Both the position numbers and the translations under genes were made by a program. Below the pieces are notes generated by a model that saw only the letters and a program-made list of their open reading frames with translations, made no database searches and was not told where the DNA came from. From assembly GCA_016124895.1 (NCBI GenBank), contig WGMU01000130.1, positions 1 through 34,782 on the forward strand: DNA of 34,782 bases, given 5' to 3'. The stretch comes from a bacterium. GTDB taxonomy: Bacteria > Planctomycetota > Planctomycetia > Planctomycetales > Planctomycetaceae. Shown here in pieces: positions 1-8,715 of this stretch (position 1 is its first letter; each line of letters begins with the position of its first letter).

Positions 1-762
1 CTTCACGAGTCCGCATGGTGTGCCTATAAGTCCGGGCAGTTGCGGCCAGCCCTGCGGCTGGTGCAACAGTGTCTGAGTCGAGATTCCGATGACGGTCGAG
101 CCTGGGAACTTTGCGGACTGATTCATTACGCCAGTGCGAATTACCGCCTGGCTGTGGCCTGTCTGGAGCGGGCATCGGTGTGTTTGCCGCTGCGGGCGCC
201 GGGACGCGTCTGCCTGGGGCATGCCTATGCGAAGACAGGGCGGCTGGAACTCGCACGGGACCTCCTCCGGTTGTTTATCGATGACGGGTCGATGACAGTT
301 TCGCTGTTGCTGCAGATTGCGGCAGCGCTGCGAAGCCTGAACCGTCCGGATCTGGCTGTGCTTGCCTGTCGCCGGGCGATCCGGCGTGACGATCAGGTCG
401 CCCAGGCTCATTACGACCTGGCACTCAGTACCGGACTCTGTGGCTATCCGCCGGGTGTCGTCGAAGCGCTGGCACGCAAGGCGATCGACCTGGCTGCAGA
501 TGTCGTGCAGTTCCGCGTCGGCCTGGTCGGCTTTCTGGTGCGGAAGAATCAGCGGCAACAGGCCCACTCACTCGTCGCTGACCTGTCCAGCACGCAACTC
601 GCTTCTCTTGGCTGTGAACGCTGTCTATCGCGGCTCAGTGATCTCTATCGTGACGCTGGCGACTGGTGTCGCGTTGTGATCTGTCAACAGCGGCGTCTGG
701 AACTGGCGTCGAGGTCTGTAGATGCCGACTGCTGTGGTGGGACGAATCTGATGACGTCCTGA
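1..762 (+). CDS. TPR-repeat protein, 5' end outside the window
   Basis: The reading frame is open from the first base, so the true start lies upstream; the first in-window start-like codon (TTG at 40) need not be used. About 250 residues are visible. They have the helix-pair periodicity of tetratricopeptide repeats: segments such as AWELCGLIHYASANYRLAVA and VCLGHAYAKTGRLELARDLL have small residues at the TPR positions and a roughly 34-residue spacing. No membrane segment or catalytic motif is visible. The C-terminal stretch, after about residue 200 of the visible part, is cysteine-rich. TPR proteins are scaffolds for protein contacts, and the partner is not indicated here. The gene ends 355 bases before the DUF1559 gene, so the two are probably separate transcription units. 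The fold is fairly secure; the function is unknown. Confidence 0.75.
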   Translation, partial: LHESAWCAYKSGQLRPALRLVQQCLSRDSDDGRAWELCGLIHYASANYRLAVACLERASVCLPLRAPGRVCLGHAYAKTGRLELARDLLRLFIDDGSMTVSLLLQIAAALRSLNRPDLAVLACRRAIRRDDQVAQAHYDLALSTGLCGYPPGVVEALARKAIDLAADVVQFRVGLVGFLVRKNQRQQAHSLVADLSSTQLASLGCERCLSRLSDLYRDAGDWCRVVICQQRRLELASRSVDADCCGGTNLMTS

Positions 763-1117
763 GTCGGTCATTTTCCATGATTCATTCGATGGCGGACTTG
801 CATCCGCATTTCTGCCGGCTACGATTTTGTCTCGGATGTGAGATTGAGTCTCAGTAGCACTTCCCTGCCGTGGCTGATCGTGGCCGTGTTCGGTCTTGGC
901 TCGGCAATTCAGGCTGTTTCTGAGTCGTGTTGATGTCAATGTGCTGCCTTTTGCGAGGCGTCCTGATCAGTCTCACTCCTCTCAATGTCGCTTAATACAT
1001 CCCTCCCCGCCGCAGGAATTTCCTGCTCCCTCCGCCGAACGTCACCCGCCAGCCATCCGCCAGCCAGTCGTTCCGTCCGGCATGTTTCCCGTCACTTCAA
1101 GTGAAGGAAGGTGTCTC
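763..1117. other. Intergenic region upstream of DUF1559 gene
   Basis: This 355-base gap holds one Fur-box-like dyad (839-853) and a pyrimidine-rich, C-rich stretch of roughly 990-1085. The annotated frame of the next gene stays open through much of it, but the translation lacks any recognisable domain. I see no convincing additional gene. Confidence 0.5.
839..853. promoter_or_regulatory. Fur-box-like 7-1-7 dyad
   Basis: The sequence TGAGATTGAGTCTCA is an inverted repeat of TGAGA and TCTCA. It matches 13 of 15 positions of the common Fur-box variant TGAGAATGATTCTCA. It lies 265 bases upstream of the DUF1559 start and 77 bases after the TPR gene. No clear -10/-35 pair was recognised around it, so operator function is inference only. 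Confidence 0.3.
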
Positions 1118-2095
1118 ATGCGAAAGCGCGCTGGTTTCACGCTCATCGAACTGCTCGTCGTCATCGCGATCATCGCGATCATCGTGGCCCTGCTGCTGCC
1201 TGCGGTCCAGTCCGCCCGCGAGGCCGCCCGTCGGGCTCAATGCAAGAACAATCTCAAGCAGATCGGACTGGCTTTACATAACTATCTGGAGTCCTATTCG
1301 GTGCTGCCTCCCAGCCTCTGTCTGACATTCAAGCCCGGTGTGGACTACGGTGAATGGGGGCCGCAGGCGAGGTTACTGCCGTATCTCGATCAGGCTGGTA
1401 TGGAGGCGCTGATTGATTTCTCGCAGACCTACAAGGTACAGCCTGCAGCGATTGCTACTCGGATTCCGACACTGATGTGCCCCAGCGAAACAAAGGATAT
1501 GGCCAGTTCGGCTGACGGGCTGCAGCAGTACCCGCTCAACTACGGAGCCAACTTCGGAACGTGGGTGGTCTATAACCCTGTCACGGGACTTGGAGGGAAC
1601 GGGGCCTTTGCTCCCAATTCGCGATACACGTCGGCGAGTTTCACGGACGGCACGAGCAGCACGCTGGCGTTCAGCGAGGTAAAAGCCTTCCAGCCGATTC
1701 TGAAAGAGGGTGGCAGTTTCAACGGGACGCCGCCGAACTCACCGACTGTCTTCAGCGGGATCACACCCGGCGAATTTGAAGCCGAGGATGGACACACGGA
1801 ATGGGTTGAGGGGCGTGTTCATCAGAACGGATTTACGGCGACGTTTACGCCGAACTCACTGGTTCCTTACACCGACTCCGGAAAGACCTACTCGGTCGAC
1901 TATACGTCGGTGGAAGAAGGCGACGACCCTGCAAGTCCCACATATGCCGCGGTCACATCGCGTAGCTACCACCTCGGAGTTGTCAATTCGGTGCTGATGG
2001 ATGGTTCGGTTAAAACGATCTCTGACAACATCGATCTGCAGGTCTGGCGGAATCTTGGCAACCGGGAAGACGGTGAATCTGTCGGCGAATTCTGA
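1118..2095 (+). CDS. DUF1559 pseudopilin (type II secretion/pilin-like)
   Basis: 325 residues. The N-terminus [18 protein letters not shown] is a textbook type IV prepilin leader. Cleavage is expected after Gly6, leaving FTLIE with Glu at mature position 5 and a hydrophobic helix to about residue 30. It continues with the family signature [29 protein letters not shown]. The C-terminal box ([17 protein letters not shown]) is the DUF1559 'H/N-x-x-x-x-DGSV' end motif, here with a degenerate first half. The protein is presumably inserted in the inner membrane and processed by a prepilin peptidase. DUF1559 proteins are hugely expanded in planctomycetes and their exact role is unknown. The ATG at 1118 is chosen over upstream in-frame codons because it begins the prepilin leader and follows a GAAGGAAGG ribosome site. 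The gene stands alone and is unlinked to the second copy at 3115-4131. Confidence 0.93.
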   Translation: MRKRAGFTLIELLVVIAIIAIIVALLLPAVQSAREAARRAQCKNNLKQIGLALHNYLESYSVLPPSLCLTFKPGVDYGEWGPQARLLPYLDQAGMEALIDFSQTYKVQPAAIATRIPTLMCPSETKDMASSADGLQQYPLNYGANFGTWVVYNPVTGLGGNGAFAPNSRYTSASFTDGTSSTLAFSEVKAFQPILKEGGSFNGTPPNSPTVFSGITPGEFEAEDGHTEWVEGRVHQNGFTATFTPNSLVPYTDSGKTYSVDYTSVEEGDDPASPTYAAVTSRSYHLGVVNSVLMDGSVKTISDNIDLQVWRNLGNREDGESVGEF

Positions 2096-2120
2096 TTCCA
2101 TTGGAAACCCGTTGAGAGCG

Positions 2121-2154
2121 GCCGGTCGTCTGTTTTTTCGGACAGGCGACCGGC
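2121..2154. terminator. Strong hairpin between convergent genes
   Basis: GCCGGTCGTCTGT pairs with ACAGGCGACCGGC around a T-rich 8-base loop, giving a 13-bp stem with one G-T pair. It lies 25 bases after the + strand DUF1559 stop and about 80 bases beyond the end of the - strand operon. There is no U-tract after it on either strand, so it may be a mRNA 3'-end hairpin rather than a classic intrinsic terminator. A second weaker hairpin (AACCGC...GCGGTT, 2187-2208) is nearer the end of the - strand gene. Confidence 0.5.
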
Positions 2155-2236
2155 TGTGGGCATTTCGGACGGGACCACCGACTGATAACCGCCCGAGCCG
2201 CTGCGGTTGTCCAGCTCTGCTGAGATCCTGGAGTTC

Positions 2237-3088
2237 CTATGCCCGCCGGCGCTTCCATAGCCAGGTGATGAAAGCGCTGGCCACCAGCAGCGCGGCCATG
2301 GACTGCCACAGCCAACGGTATGATCGGGGCGTCTCTGGTGGCAGATAGCGGGGGCGATAGAGTTGTGCGGTTCGCGATTGCTCGGAAGGAAGCTGTGGCA
2401 GTTCGGTCGCTTCAATCCGGATGCTGTGCAGGATGATCTCCGCTGCAGACTGAGGATCGCTCTGAGCGAGACCCACGCGGCACAGGGTAACGTCGGCATC
2501 GCTGACAGGTAGTGTGTCCAGCTCACGCAGAGCAGCTTCTCTGCTGTCGGCAATCGAGTACGTAATTTCGTTTTTCGTGCGTTTCAGGTGTAAGCGTCCT
2601 GTCCGGGAGGTCCTGTCGGGGACGTCGAACAGCCTGGCCTTCGGGAGACGCTTCCCGTCTTCGACACGAGCAGCGAAGACACCATACACATCGCGTCCGT
2701 CTGGACGCAGCGAGCGGCCCAGTGATGCCGCCGGGTCGTCTGTCGATCCCATCGACAGATAGATGTTCGGACCGCTGCCGTAACCGCTTTCCGGCTGAGT
2801 CCGTTTCAGCAGAGTGAAATCGATCTCGATCTCGAAATCTCCGCTGATACGAAAGCGTGGCGAGAAACCGACTGTCCGGATGGCATGACCTGCAGGAACG
2901 GAGATCCGCAGTCCGTCGCTTGTCGGTTTCAGCAGGTTCACGGCGCCGGCCCCAATCGGCACGAGTGAGAGATTGTCAAAATTGCCGTTGCGGAAATCCC
3001 ACGAATAGGTGGCTGCGAGCAACGTCGAGGTTGCCGATGCGATCAGCCCTGCCAGACACACTGGGAGTAAGATTGAAGTTGTTCTCAT
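2237..3088 (-). CDS. Exported jelly-roll-like (possibly DUF1583) protein with C-terminal membrane anchor
   Basis: 283 residues from the ATG at 3088. The N-terminus MRTTSILLPVCLAGLIASAT is a signal peptide ending near STLLAA. The body (about 25-225) alternates short hydrophobic and polar stretches. It includes SWDFRNGNFDNLSLV, GDFEIEIDFTLLKR and GRLHLKRTKNEITYSI, which look like the concanavalin-type beta-sandwich found in planctomycete DUF1583 and LamG-like proteins. A C-terminal transmembrane helix (SMAALLVASAFITWLW) followed by KRRRA would anchor the protein with its bulk outside the cytoplasm. A TTG at 3118 would add ten residues before the signal and overlap the preceding gene. I prefer the ATG because it starts the signal peptide, although its ribosome site is weak. 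It is the last gene of the sigma-factor operon, 26 bases after the pseudopilin stop. The family name is tentative and the ligand unknown. Confidence 0.75.
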   Translation of the reverse strand: MRTTSILLPVCLAGLIASATSTLLAATYSWDFRNGNFDNLSLVPIGAGAVNLLKPTSDGLRISVPAGHAIRTVGFSPRFRISGDFEIEIDFTLLKRTQPESGYGSGPNIYLSMGSTDDPAASLGRSLRPDGRDVYGVFAARVEDGKRLPKARLFDVPDRTSRTGRLHLKRTKNEITYSIADSREAALRELDTLPVSDADVTLCRVGLAQSDPQSAAEIILHSIRIEATELPQLPSEQSRTAQLYRPRYLPPETPRSYRWLWQSMAALLVASAFITWLWKRRRA

Positions 3089-3114
3089 GAGTGCCACTGC
3101 AGCGGAATCGCCGT

Positions 3115-4131
3115 TCAAAACTCTGTGATCGGTTCGTCACCGCTGATTGATCCCAGGCCCTGCCATGTCGGCTGGTCGACGGTTTCGCTGACAAAGCGGA
3201 CGTGGCCATCGCCCAGCAGAACGTTGACTCCGCCAGAATGTCGACTGGACGCGGCCATCCCCACTCCATCCCACGTGAAACCGTTCTTGCAACTGGCATG
3301 ATTGGGAGTCACCAGATGGTTGTACCGGGTCCAGTTGAAATTACCGGCAAGCCAGTTTTGACCCGCATCGACATTCTGCGGATAAGCAGCCGCTTCCTCA
3401 GGAGAAAGGCTCTGGCAGAACGTTTGAAATGTCTCTTCGTTCCAGATTCCAGCCATGTCGTAGATGTCGGACAGTGGGTCGAAGATGGCGTGGTCCCATG
3501 TTCCTTTACACCGTTCGCTGAACATGGCGGTGTTCGACAGGCCGTCTGAGACCATATTGAACGTGACACTGCTGTTCTGCCCGAACATGCCGTTGCCGTT
3601 GCGGCCTTCCCAGCCGCCACCATTGCAGGACCGGTAGTTGTTGTGCCCCCACATGTTCTTGAGACGATCGATGTCGGTGGGGCACAGAAATGTGCTGATT
3701 ACCGTCACCGCGGCCTCACCGTTTTCAGCACTGAGACCACTGCTGGCGATGCAGGCTGGATCAGTGGCTCCCGAGTTGACATAGGGATGAAACGGAGCCA
3801 CGTCGAAGGTGATTCTGTAGTAAACGTCTTCCTGATCCAGTTGCTGCAGAATCTGCGAGTGTGCTGAGTAGCGACGGTCGTTGAGCGTTCCCAGTGACGA
3901 GACAATGCCGTCGTAATCTGTCCCGCAGCCAAATGGCAGCACACCGTGGGCAGCGTGGTAGTTGTGCAGCGCCGTACCAATCTGCTTCAGGTTGTTAGCG
4001 CACGACATTTTCCGGGCGGATTCGCGGGCCATCTGGACCGCCGGCAGCAGCAGCGCAATCAGGATGGCAATCACTGCCAGCGTGATGAGTAGCTCTATTA
4101 GCGTGAAGCCGCGCCGGCTGTTTTTATTCAT
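3115..4131 (-). CDS. DUF1559 pseudopilin in the sigma-factor operon
   Basis: 338 residues. [20 protein letters not shown] is a prepilin leader with cleavage expected after Gly8 and Glu at mature position 5. It is followed by LLPAVQMARESARKMSC and NNLKQIGTALHNYHAAHGVL. The C-terminal DUF1559 box is intact (NVLLGDGHVRFVSETVD), ending in GDEPITEF. The start at 4131 lies inside the last codons of the WD40 gene (stop at 4124), an 8-base overlap in a different frame with no clear ribosome site of its own. Translation is therefore probably coupled. The upstream in-frame extension to 4203 lacks signal features and is rejected. Placement downstream of an ECF sigma factor, FecR and WD40 gene suggests this pilin-like subunit is made together with its regulator. 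Its assembly into a fibre is not shown. Confidence 0.94.
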   Translation of the reverse strand: MNKNSRRGFTLIELLITLAVIAILIALLLPAVQMARESARKMSCANNLKQIGTALHNYHAAHGVLPFGCGTDYDGIVSSLGTLNDRRYSAHSQILQQLDQEDVYYRITFDVAPFHPYVNSGATDPACIASSGLSAENGEAAVTVISTFLCPTDIDRLKNMWGHNNYRSCNGGGWEGRNGNGMFGQNSSVTFNMVSDGLSNTAMFSERCKGTWDHAIFDPLSDIYDMAGIWNEETFQTFCQSLSPEEAAAYPQNVDAGQNWLAGNFNWTRYNHLVTPNHASCKNGFTWDGVGMAASSRHSGGVNVLLGDGHVRFVSETVDQPTWQGLGSISGDEPITEF

Positions 4132-7100
4132 CTGCAATGTTCCAGACAAAGACGGGGCCTTCTGACGTTCCCGCAATGATCCGGTTGCTCTGGCCCGAGA
4201 CATTCAGATCGGCAATGGACCTGGTCGGAACATTGAATTCGGACAGCCGGGTCAGTGACCCGGCCTTATCGATGAACACGCCATTTGAGTAGCGCATCAT
4301 GACCAGAAGCTGACCCTGATGGATCAAGCCGGCATGAGCCAGACCGTCAGAACGGGCCAGGTCGCTGAGCCGCTCACCGGTCGCGGTCGCCCAGCGGCAG
4401 ATTCGGCCGTCAGTTCCGAGGGAGGTGATTTCCGTTCCGTCATCGCTGAACACTGCACTGGCGACCGTGGAGCTGTGTCCTTTGAATTCAACACGGACCT
4501 TGCCGCTGGCCGTGTCCCATAACTGAAAGTGTGAAGGAACCTTCCAGCCACGCTCACTCGACGTGCTTGTCAGCAGAGACCGGCCATCCGGAGAAAATCT
4601 GACGAAGTGGACTGAGGCGCCGGGTGTCAGTTTGGTTTTCGTCTGACGAGTGGCAAAGTCCCAGATCCGGATGGTCTGATCCTCGCAGCCTGAGGCCACC
4701 GAATTTCCGTCCGGCGAAAAGGCCAGTGTCCAGACACGGGCCTGATGTCCATAACGTTTGTCGAGCCGCTGCATCTGATCCAGATCCCAGAACACGACCC
4801 CCGAACCATAACCGGCCGTGGCGGCGCGACGGCCGTCTGGTGAGAGCGCACCGGCTGTGACCGCTTCTCCGCCGTTTTCGAGCGACTGGATCAGTTTGCC
4901 GCTGTCGACATCCCAGACACAAAGCTGTTTGTCGACGCCACCCGTCACGGCCCGCTGACCTGTGGCATCCAGTGCCGCGAACCAGACCCGGCCTTCGTGG
5001 CCACGCAACATCTGCGGCGGATCGGGGGCTCTCCAGTAACGGACAACGTCCCCCTGCAAGGTCGCCGCCAGCAACGACGAACCGTCCTGCGCGAACATCA
5101 GGTCAGTGACGGGGCCGCCAACAAACACCGGGGACAGATCACGGAAATGGACCAGGTCGAATGTCTGCAGATACCCACTTGCCGTACCGACGGCCAGAAT
5201 TCGCTGATCGGGACTGAACGCAGCAGAGATAATGCCCCCGTCCGTCATGTCGACAGGCATGGTGTCGGCGAGCTGGAGCATGAATTCCGTTGTCTGCGCC
5301 TGCAGCAGAGCTGCGGGCAACGTCGCTTCCCAAGCCTGATTGGCAAACGGGACATCCCACAGGATCCAGGTTCCCGTGAGGTCGCCGCTGATCAGCCAGC
5401 GGCCGTCCGGACTGAAGGACAGAGCGTGAACCGGAGCCTGGTGACCGTTCAGCACGACTCGCCTGGCCTGACGAGTGGCATCCCAGACGACGACTGAGTG
5501 ATCATCGCTTGCCGTCGCGGCGATTTGTCCATCGACAGAAAAGACAGTCGTCCTGATTGTTCCGCTGTGTTCCTTCTGAGAAGTCGGTGCGATCTCCTGA
5601 CGCGGATCAAGCCAGACGGTGTTTCCATCACTGTCTCCCGCCAACAGACGCTGCCCGTCTGCAGAGACAGCCAGTGCGGTGATCGAAGCTTCGGACGCGA
5701 CGATCTCAACAGGCGCGGACGACGCATCTCCATTCAGAACCTGAATCGTTCCCGAGCTGGTTCCGCGATACACCTCATGACGAGGACCGGGCAGAAGCGA
5801 TGTGGTGCTCGCGCCTCCTGCAGTGCTCGCTGCTGTTGTCGTGTTCCCGCCTGTTGTCTCCGCAGATTCAGTGACCTCGAACCTCCGCCGCACCAGACCG
5901 GACGCGATCTCGGAACAGACGACAGAATCACCCTGCAGAAAGGCAACTACCTCGCCGTCTGAACTGAACCGTGTCGGGACGATGTGTCCGATGAACTGAC
6001 GCTGCTCCAGCCAGCGAGGCGTGTCCGGCGCTTCGCGGTCAATGACCATCAGGCCGCGAGAGGTTGCCGCGATCCAGTAACGGCCGAGGCTGTCAGTTGC
6101 GAGTGCCGAGATCATGTCGTCCAGTTTCAGTGTCTGTTCGGGCTCTGGGTTGTCTTCGGCCCACAGCCGTAGAGTCCCGTCTCTGGTCACAACGGCCAGT
6201 GTGTGCTGATTCGAGGCCACCGCTCCGGCCGCAAACTGGTGTGATGGCTGGGCCTGCTCGTCTGCGGGAGGTGCGGGCAGATCCGGCGCGGGCAGTTCCT
6301 GTCCCGTGGCTGTATCGACAATGCACAGACCGCGATCGAGATTTCGACCGTAGATCTTTTCATCGCTGTCGGCGAAGAAACCGGTCTTCTCTGGAAGCTT
6401 CAATTCCTGACTGACGGTCAGTGAATTACCAGTGAAGTTGTACCAGCGAAGCATCCCGTCACCGTCCCGGGTCCAGAGACGATCGGGAGTCACAAACCGA
6501 ACCTGCGATTCAAACCGAGCTTCGCCGTTCGTCATCTGCGCGATCACCGTTCCGTGGCTGACATCCCAGATGACGAGCTGATTATCGTGTCCCAGGCTGG
6601 CCAGTTGACGTCCATCCGGAGAAAACGCCAGCCCGCCGATCGACAGATCGTGCCGCTTCCAGCGCACCGACTTCCCCTCAGGAAGGGTATGCAGCACGAC
6701 GGAATGATCGCCTGCCCCGTAAGCCAGAATGCGACCACCGGGAGCGAACGCGACGTACGTGATTCCCAGCGGTTCGTGGTACTCAGTGACCACTTTGCCG
6801 GCCGGGACGTCCCACACCTGCAACAGGAAGCCTCGCTCACTGATCGGGCGGCCGACGGCAGCAAACGGGCCATCCGGCGACACCACCAGAGATCGCACAC
6901 CAGGTGTGGAATAAAGAACAGCTTCCCGCTTCCCGTTGAAGTGTCCGGGGCCGATCTGCAGTGAAGTTGCCTTGTGCGCGACCACGATCGACGGCTTGTT
7001 TTTCTCTGCTGGCGCGGAATCAGGTACCCCGGCCGTGACTTCAGAGCCTGTCGGCGATCCAACCTCTGAAGGCTGGGCGGCGGGATCGACCACACTTTCA

Positions 7101-7213
7101 GTCACGGCGGCAGACGATTCCTCATCAGTCTCCGAGCCGTGGCATCCGGACAGAATGCTCGCCGTCAGGCTGATACATAAAACAAGGCCGCGGCAGAGGA
7201 ATGGGCGTGTCAT
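4124..7213 (-). CDS. Large WD40 beta-propeller lipoprotein
   Basis: 1029 residues. The N-terminus ends in the lipobox LSGC (Cys24), followed by an acidic, low-complexity linker to about residue 75, as expected for a lipid-anchored extracytoplasmic protein. The rest is WD40 blades recognisable by FSPDGR..AS..HD..L.IWDV-type repeats, for example FSPDGRQLASLGHDNQLVIW, FSPDGRWLISGDLTGTWILW, LSPDGRRAATAGYGSGVVFW and FSPDGNSVASGCEDQTIRIW. I estimate about fourteen blades, enough for two seven-bladed propellers. A Thr/Ala/Gly-rich stretch around residue 455 (TTGGNTTTAASTAGGASTTS) could be the hinge between them. No enzyme motif is visible; a protein-docking platform is the usual role. The start is 2 bases after the FecR stop and the end overlaps the pseudopilin start, so it is firmly in the operon. 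The partner is unknown. Confidence 0.93.
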   Translation of the reverse strand: MTRPFLCRGLVLCISLTASILSGCHGSETDEESSAAVTESVVDPAAQPSEVGSPTGSEVTAGVPDSAPAEKNKPSIVVAHKATSLQIGPGHFNGKREAVLYSTPGVRSLVVSPDGPFAAVGRPISERGFLLQVWDVPAGKVVTEYHEPLGITYVAFAPGGRILAYGAGDHSVVLHTLPEGKSVRWKRHDLSIGGLAFSPDGRQLASLGHDNQLVIWDVSHGTVIAQMTNGEARFESQVRFVTPDRLWTRDGDGMLRWYNFTGNSLTVSQELKLPEKTGFFADSDEKIYGRNLDRGLCIVDTATGQELPAPDLPAPPADEQAQPSHQFAAGAVASNQHTLAVVTRDGTLRLWAEDNPEPEQTLKLDDMISALATDSLGRYWIAATSRGLMVIDREAPDTPRWLEQRQFIGHIVPTRFSSDGEVVAFLQGDSVVCSEIASGLVRRRFEVTESAETTGGNTTTAASTAGGASTTSLLPGPRHEVYRGTSSGTIQVLNGDASSAPVEIVASEASITALAVSADGQRLLAGDSDGNTVWLDPRQEIAPTSQKEHSGTIRTTVFSVDGQIAATASDDHSVVVWDATRQARRVVLNGHQAPVHALSFSPDGRWLISGDLTGTWILWDVPFANQAWEATLPAALLQAQTTEFMLQLADTMPVDMTDGGIISAAFSPDQRILAVGTASGYLQTFDLVHFRDLSPVFVGGPVTDLMFAQDGSSLLAATLQGDVVRYWRAPDPPQMLRGHEGRVWFAALDATGQRAVTGGVDKQLCVWDVDSGKLIQSLENGGEAVTAGALSPDGRRAATAGYGSGVVFWDLDQMQRLDKRYGHQARVWTLAFSPDGNSVASGCEDQTIRIWDFATRQTKTKLTPGASVHFVRFSPDGRSLLTSTSSERGWKVPSHFQLWDTASGKVRVEFKGHSSTVASAVFSDDGTEITSLGTDGRICRWATATGERLSDLARSDGLAHAGLIHQGQLLVMMRYSNGVFIDKAGSLTRLSEFNVPTRSIADLNVSGQSNRIIAGTSEGPVFVWNIADE

Positions 7214-7215
7214 GG

Positions 7216-8715
7216 TTACCTCGCGCCTGCTGTGGTTCGAAGTTCGTCGCCGATCCTGGCAGTCGATCGATTGCTGAGATCGGCAGGGAGGCGATCAAAC
7301 GAAACACGATCGACCGAGATGCGATCGATCGCGAAGCCACCGGATTCGCTTTCACCAGAGAAAAAGATCTGTACGGGGATGTGGCCCAGAGTTGGTTCAT
7401 CCCGCTCAGGCTTCTGTCGTCGGAACTCGGACAGTGGAATGCTGACCGTTCGCCATTGTCCGGGCAGAGACTGCCAGAGATCCGGAGCCACGCAGCAGTA
7501 AAGCTGCGGAGGCTGTCGCTGATCGAAAGGTCTGGCGAACAGATAGATGTGAAACCAGCCCGGTGGCTGTGACTTGAACGTCACACGCAGAACGGAATCG
7601 TCGTGCCATGCAAACAGACCGGATTGCTGGAAGGGCGAGCGGACCTGCAGCTCCGGATTGTCGCCTCGCCGCGTACCCACTGCGGCAACTGCGCCGCGGG
7701 AACCTGGTGGAAGGCCGTCACGCACCAGATGCCCTGCCCAGCCCGATGGCAGACCTTCTTCAAAATCGATGCTCCAGTCATCCGCTGATTGCTTCCAGTC
7801 GATTACGGACAACGGTCCGGATTCGGTGATCGACAGAAACTGTCCCGCTGACACCTCGGAGCTTGAACCGTCTGACCGCCGCGTGACCAGGACGCGACCT
7901 TCCGTCACGGCGACTTCGCTGCGCCCTGCCGCCGAGAGCACTTCCAGTTCCGTCCCCACTACGCGTACTTCAGAGTCCTGAGTGACGAACGTCAGCGGTT
8001 GCTGAGGACTTTGCTGTGTGACCCTGGCACTGATACTTCCCGACACGAGATCGATTCCGTCGTGCGGATCCGGGAACAGAATCAGCTCGGTTTCCGGACG
8101 AAGGTGAATCTCGGTCTTGTCAGCCAGGGTCAGGATTGCGCGACTGCTCCGCCCGGTTTTCACGCGATCTCCTCGCCGCAGCGGTTGCGAGCGGTGTCGA
8201 ATGTCGGTCGCGTCCAGCCAGACCGGCGTGTGCGAGCCACGAACGACGGCAACCTCGCCAGACACACTGACGACCTGCCCGGGGGCGGCCACCTCGACGA
8301 TCTGCTTCGGTGGCATGTCCGCAGAGCGCCACCAGCTCAGCCAGCCAGCGAGGGCCACCAAGGCCACTGCTGTTACCGACCAGGTCAGCCAGCCAGCTCG
8401 CGTGCGGCGCGACCAAGTCTCTCGAACAGTCTGCTGTCCAGAACCAGTCGTCTGCGCGGGACCATTCGTCCGCACAGAACCGTCGTCGCAGGATGAATCT
8501 GTCTGCTCGACCGGTTGCGGCAGTGCCGCGGGTTCAGCGGACAGTTCCCAGTTCAATTGAGTCAACAACTGGCAGAAGCGGACGTACTCGCGGCGGAACT
8601 GCGGATTGTTCTGCAGCAGTTCGACCAGTCGCTGTTCCTGTTCGATGGACAGCACTTCATCAGCCATACCGTTGAGCAGAATCGACCATTCGTCAGGCTG
8701 AGCGGTCGCGTTCAT
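7216..8715 (-). CDS. FecR-domain single-pass membrane protein, probable regulator of the adjacent sigma factor
   Basis: 499 residues from MNATAQPDEW. Residues 1-65 form a small helical, cytoplasmic segment (SIEQEQRLVELLQNNPQFRR) of the kind that precedes FecR domains in planctomycete ECF loci. A single transmembrane helix lies at about 109-128 after a basic stretch (SRRTR). A FecR domain follows at about 150-295 (VSGEVAVVRGS, LRRGDRVKTG, SGSISARV, DSEVRVVGTELEVL, VTEGRVLV). The C-terminal third (about 315-470) looks like a beta-sandwich (IDFEEGLPSGW, LRVTFKSQPPGWFHIYLFAR). The ATG at 8715 forms an ATGA overlap with the sigma-factor stop, the tightest form of coupling, and a longer start would run into that gene. 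By analogy with FecI/FecR, the cytoplasmic part may bind the sigma factor and the outer part may sense a signal. The ligand is unknown. Confidence 0.9.
   Translation of the reverse strand: MNATAQPDEWSILLNGMADEVLSIEQEQRLVELLQNNPQFRREYVRFCQLLTQLNWELSAEPAALPQPVEQTDSSCDDGSVRTNGPAQTTGSGQQTVRETWSRRTRAGWLTWSVTAVALVALAGWLSWWRSADMPPKQIVEVAAPGQVVSVSGEVAVVRGSHTPVWLDATDIRHRSQPLRRGDRVKTGRSSRAILTLADKTEIHLRPETELILFPDPHDGIDLVSGSISARVTQQSPQQPLTFVTQDSEVRVVGTELEVLSAAGRSEVAVTEGRVLVTRRSDGSSSEVSAGQFLSITESGPLSVIDWKQSADDWSIDFEEGLPSGWAGHLVRDGLPPGSRGAVAAVGTRRGDNPELQVRSPFQQSGLFAWHDDSVLRVTFKSQPPGWFHIYLFARPFDQRQPPQLYCCVAPDLWQSLPGQWRTVSIPLSEFRRQKPERDEPTLGHIPVQIFFSGESESGGFAIDRISVDRVSFDRLPADLSNRSTARIGDELRTTAGAR

Noticed and set aside
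896-1117. In-frame extension upstream of the DUF1559 gene
   Set aside because: It would place 74 residues before the prepilin leader, which must be at the N-terminus to be processed.
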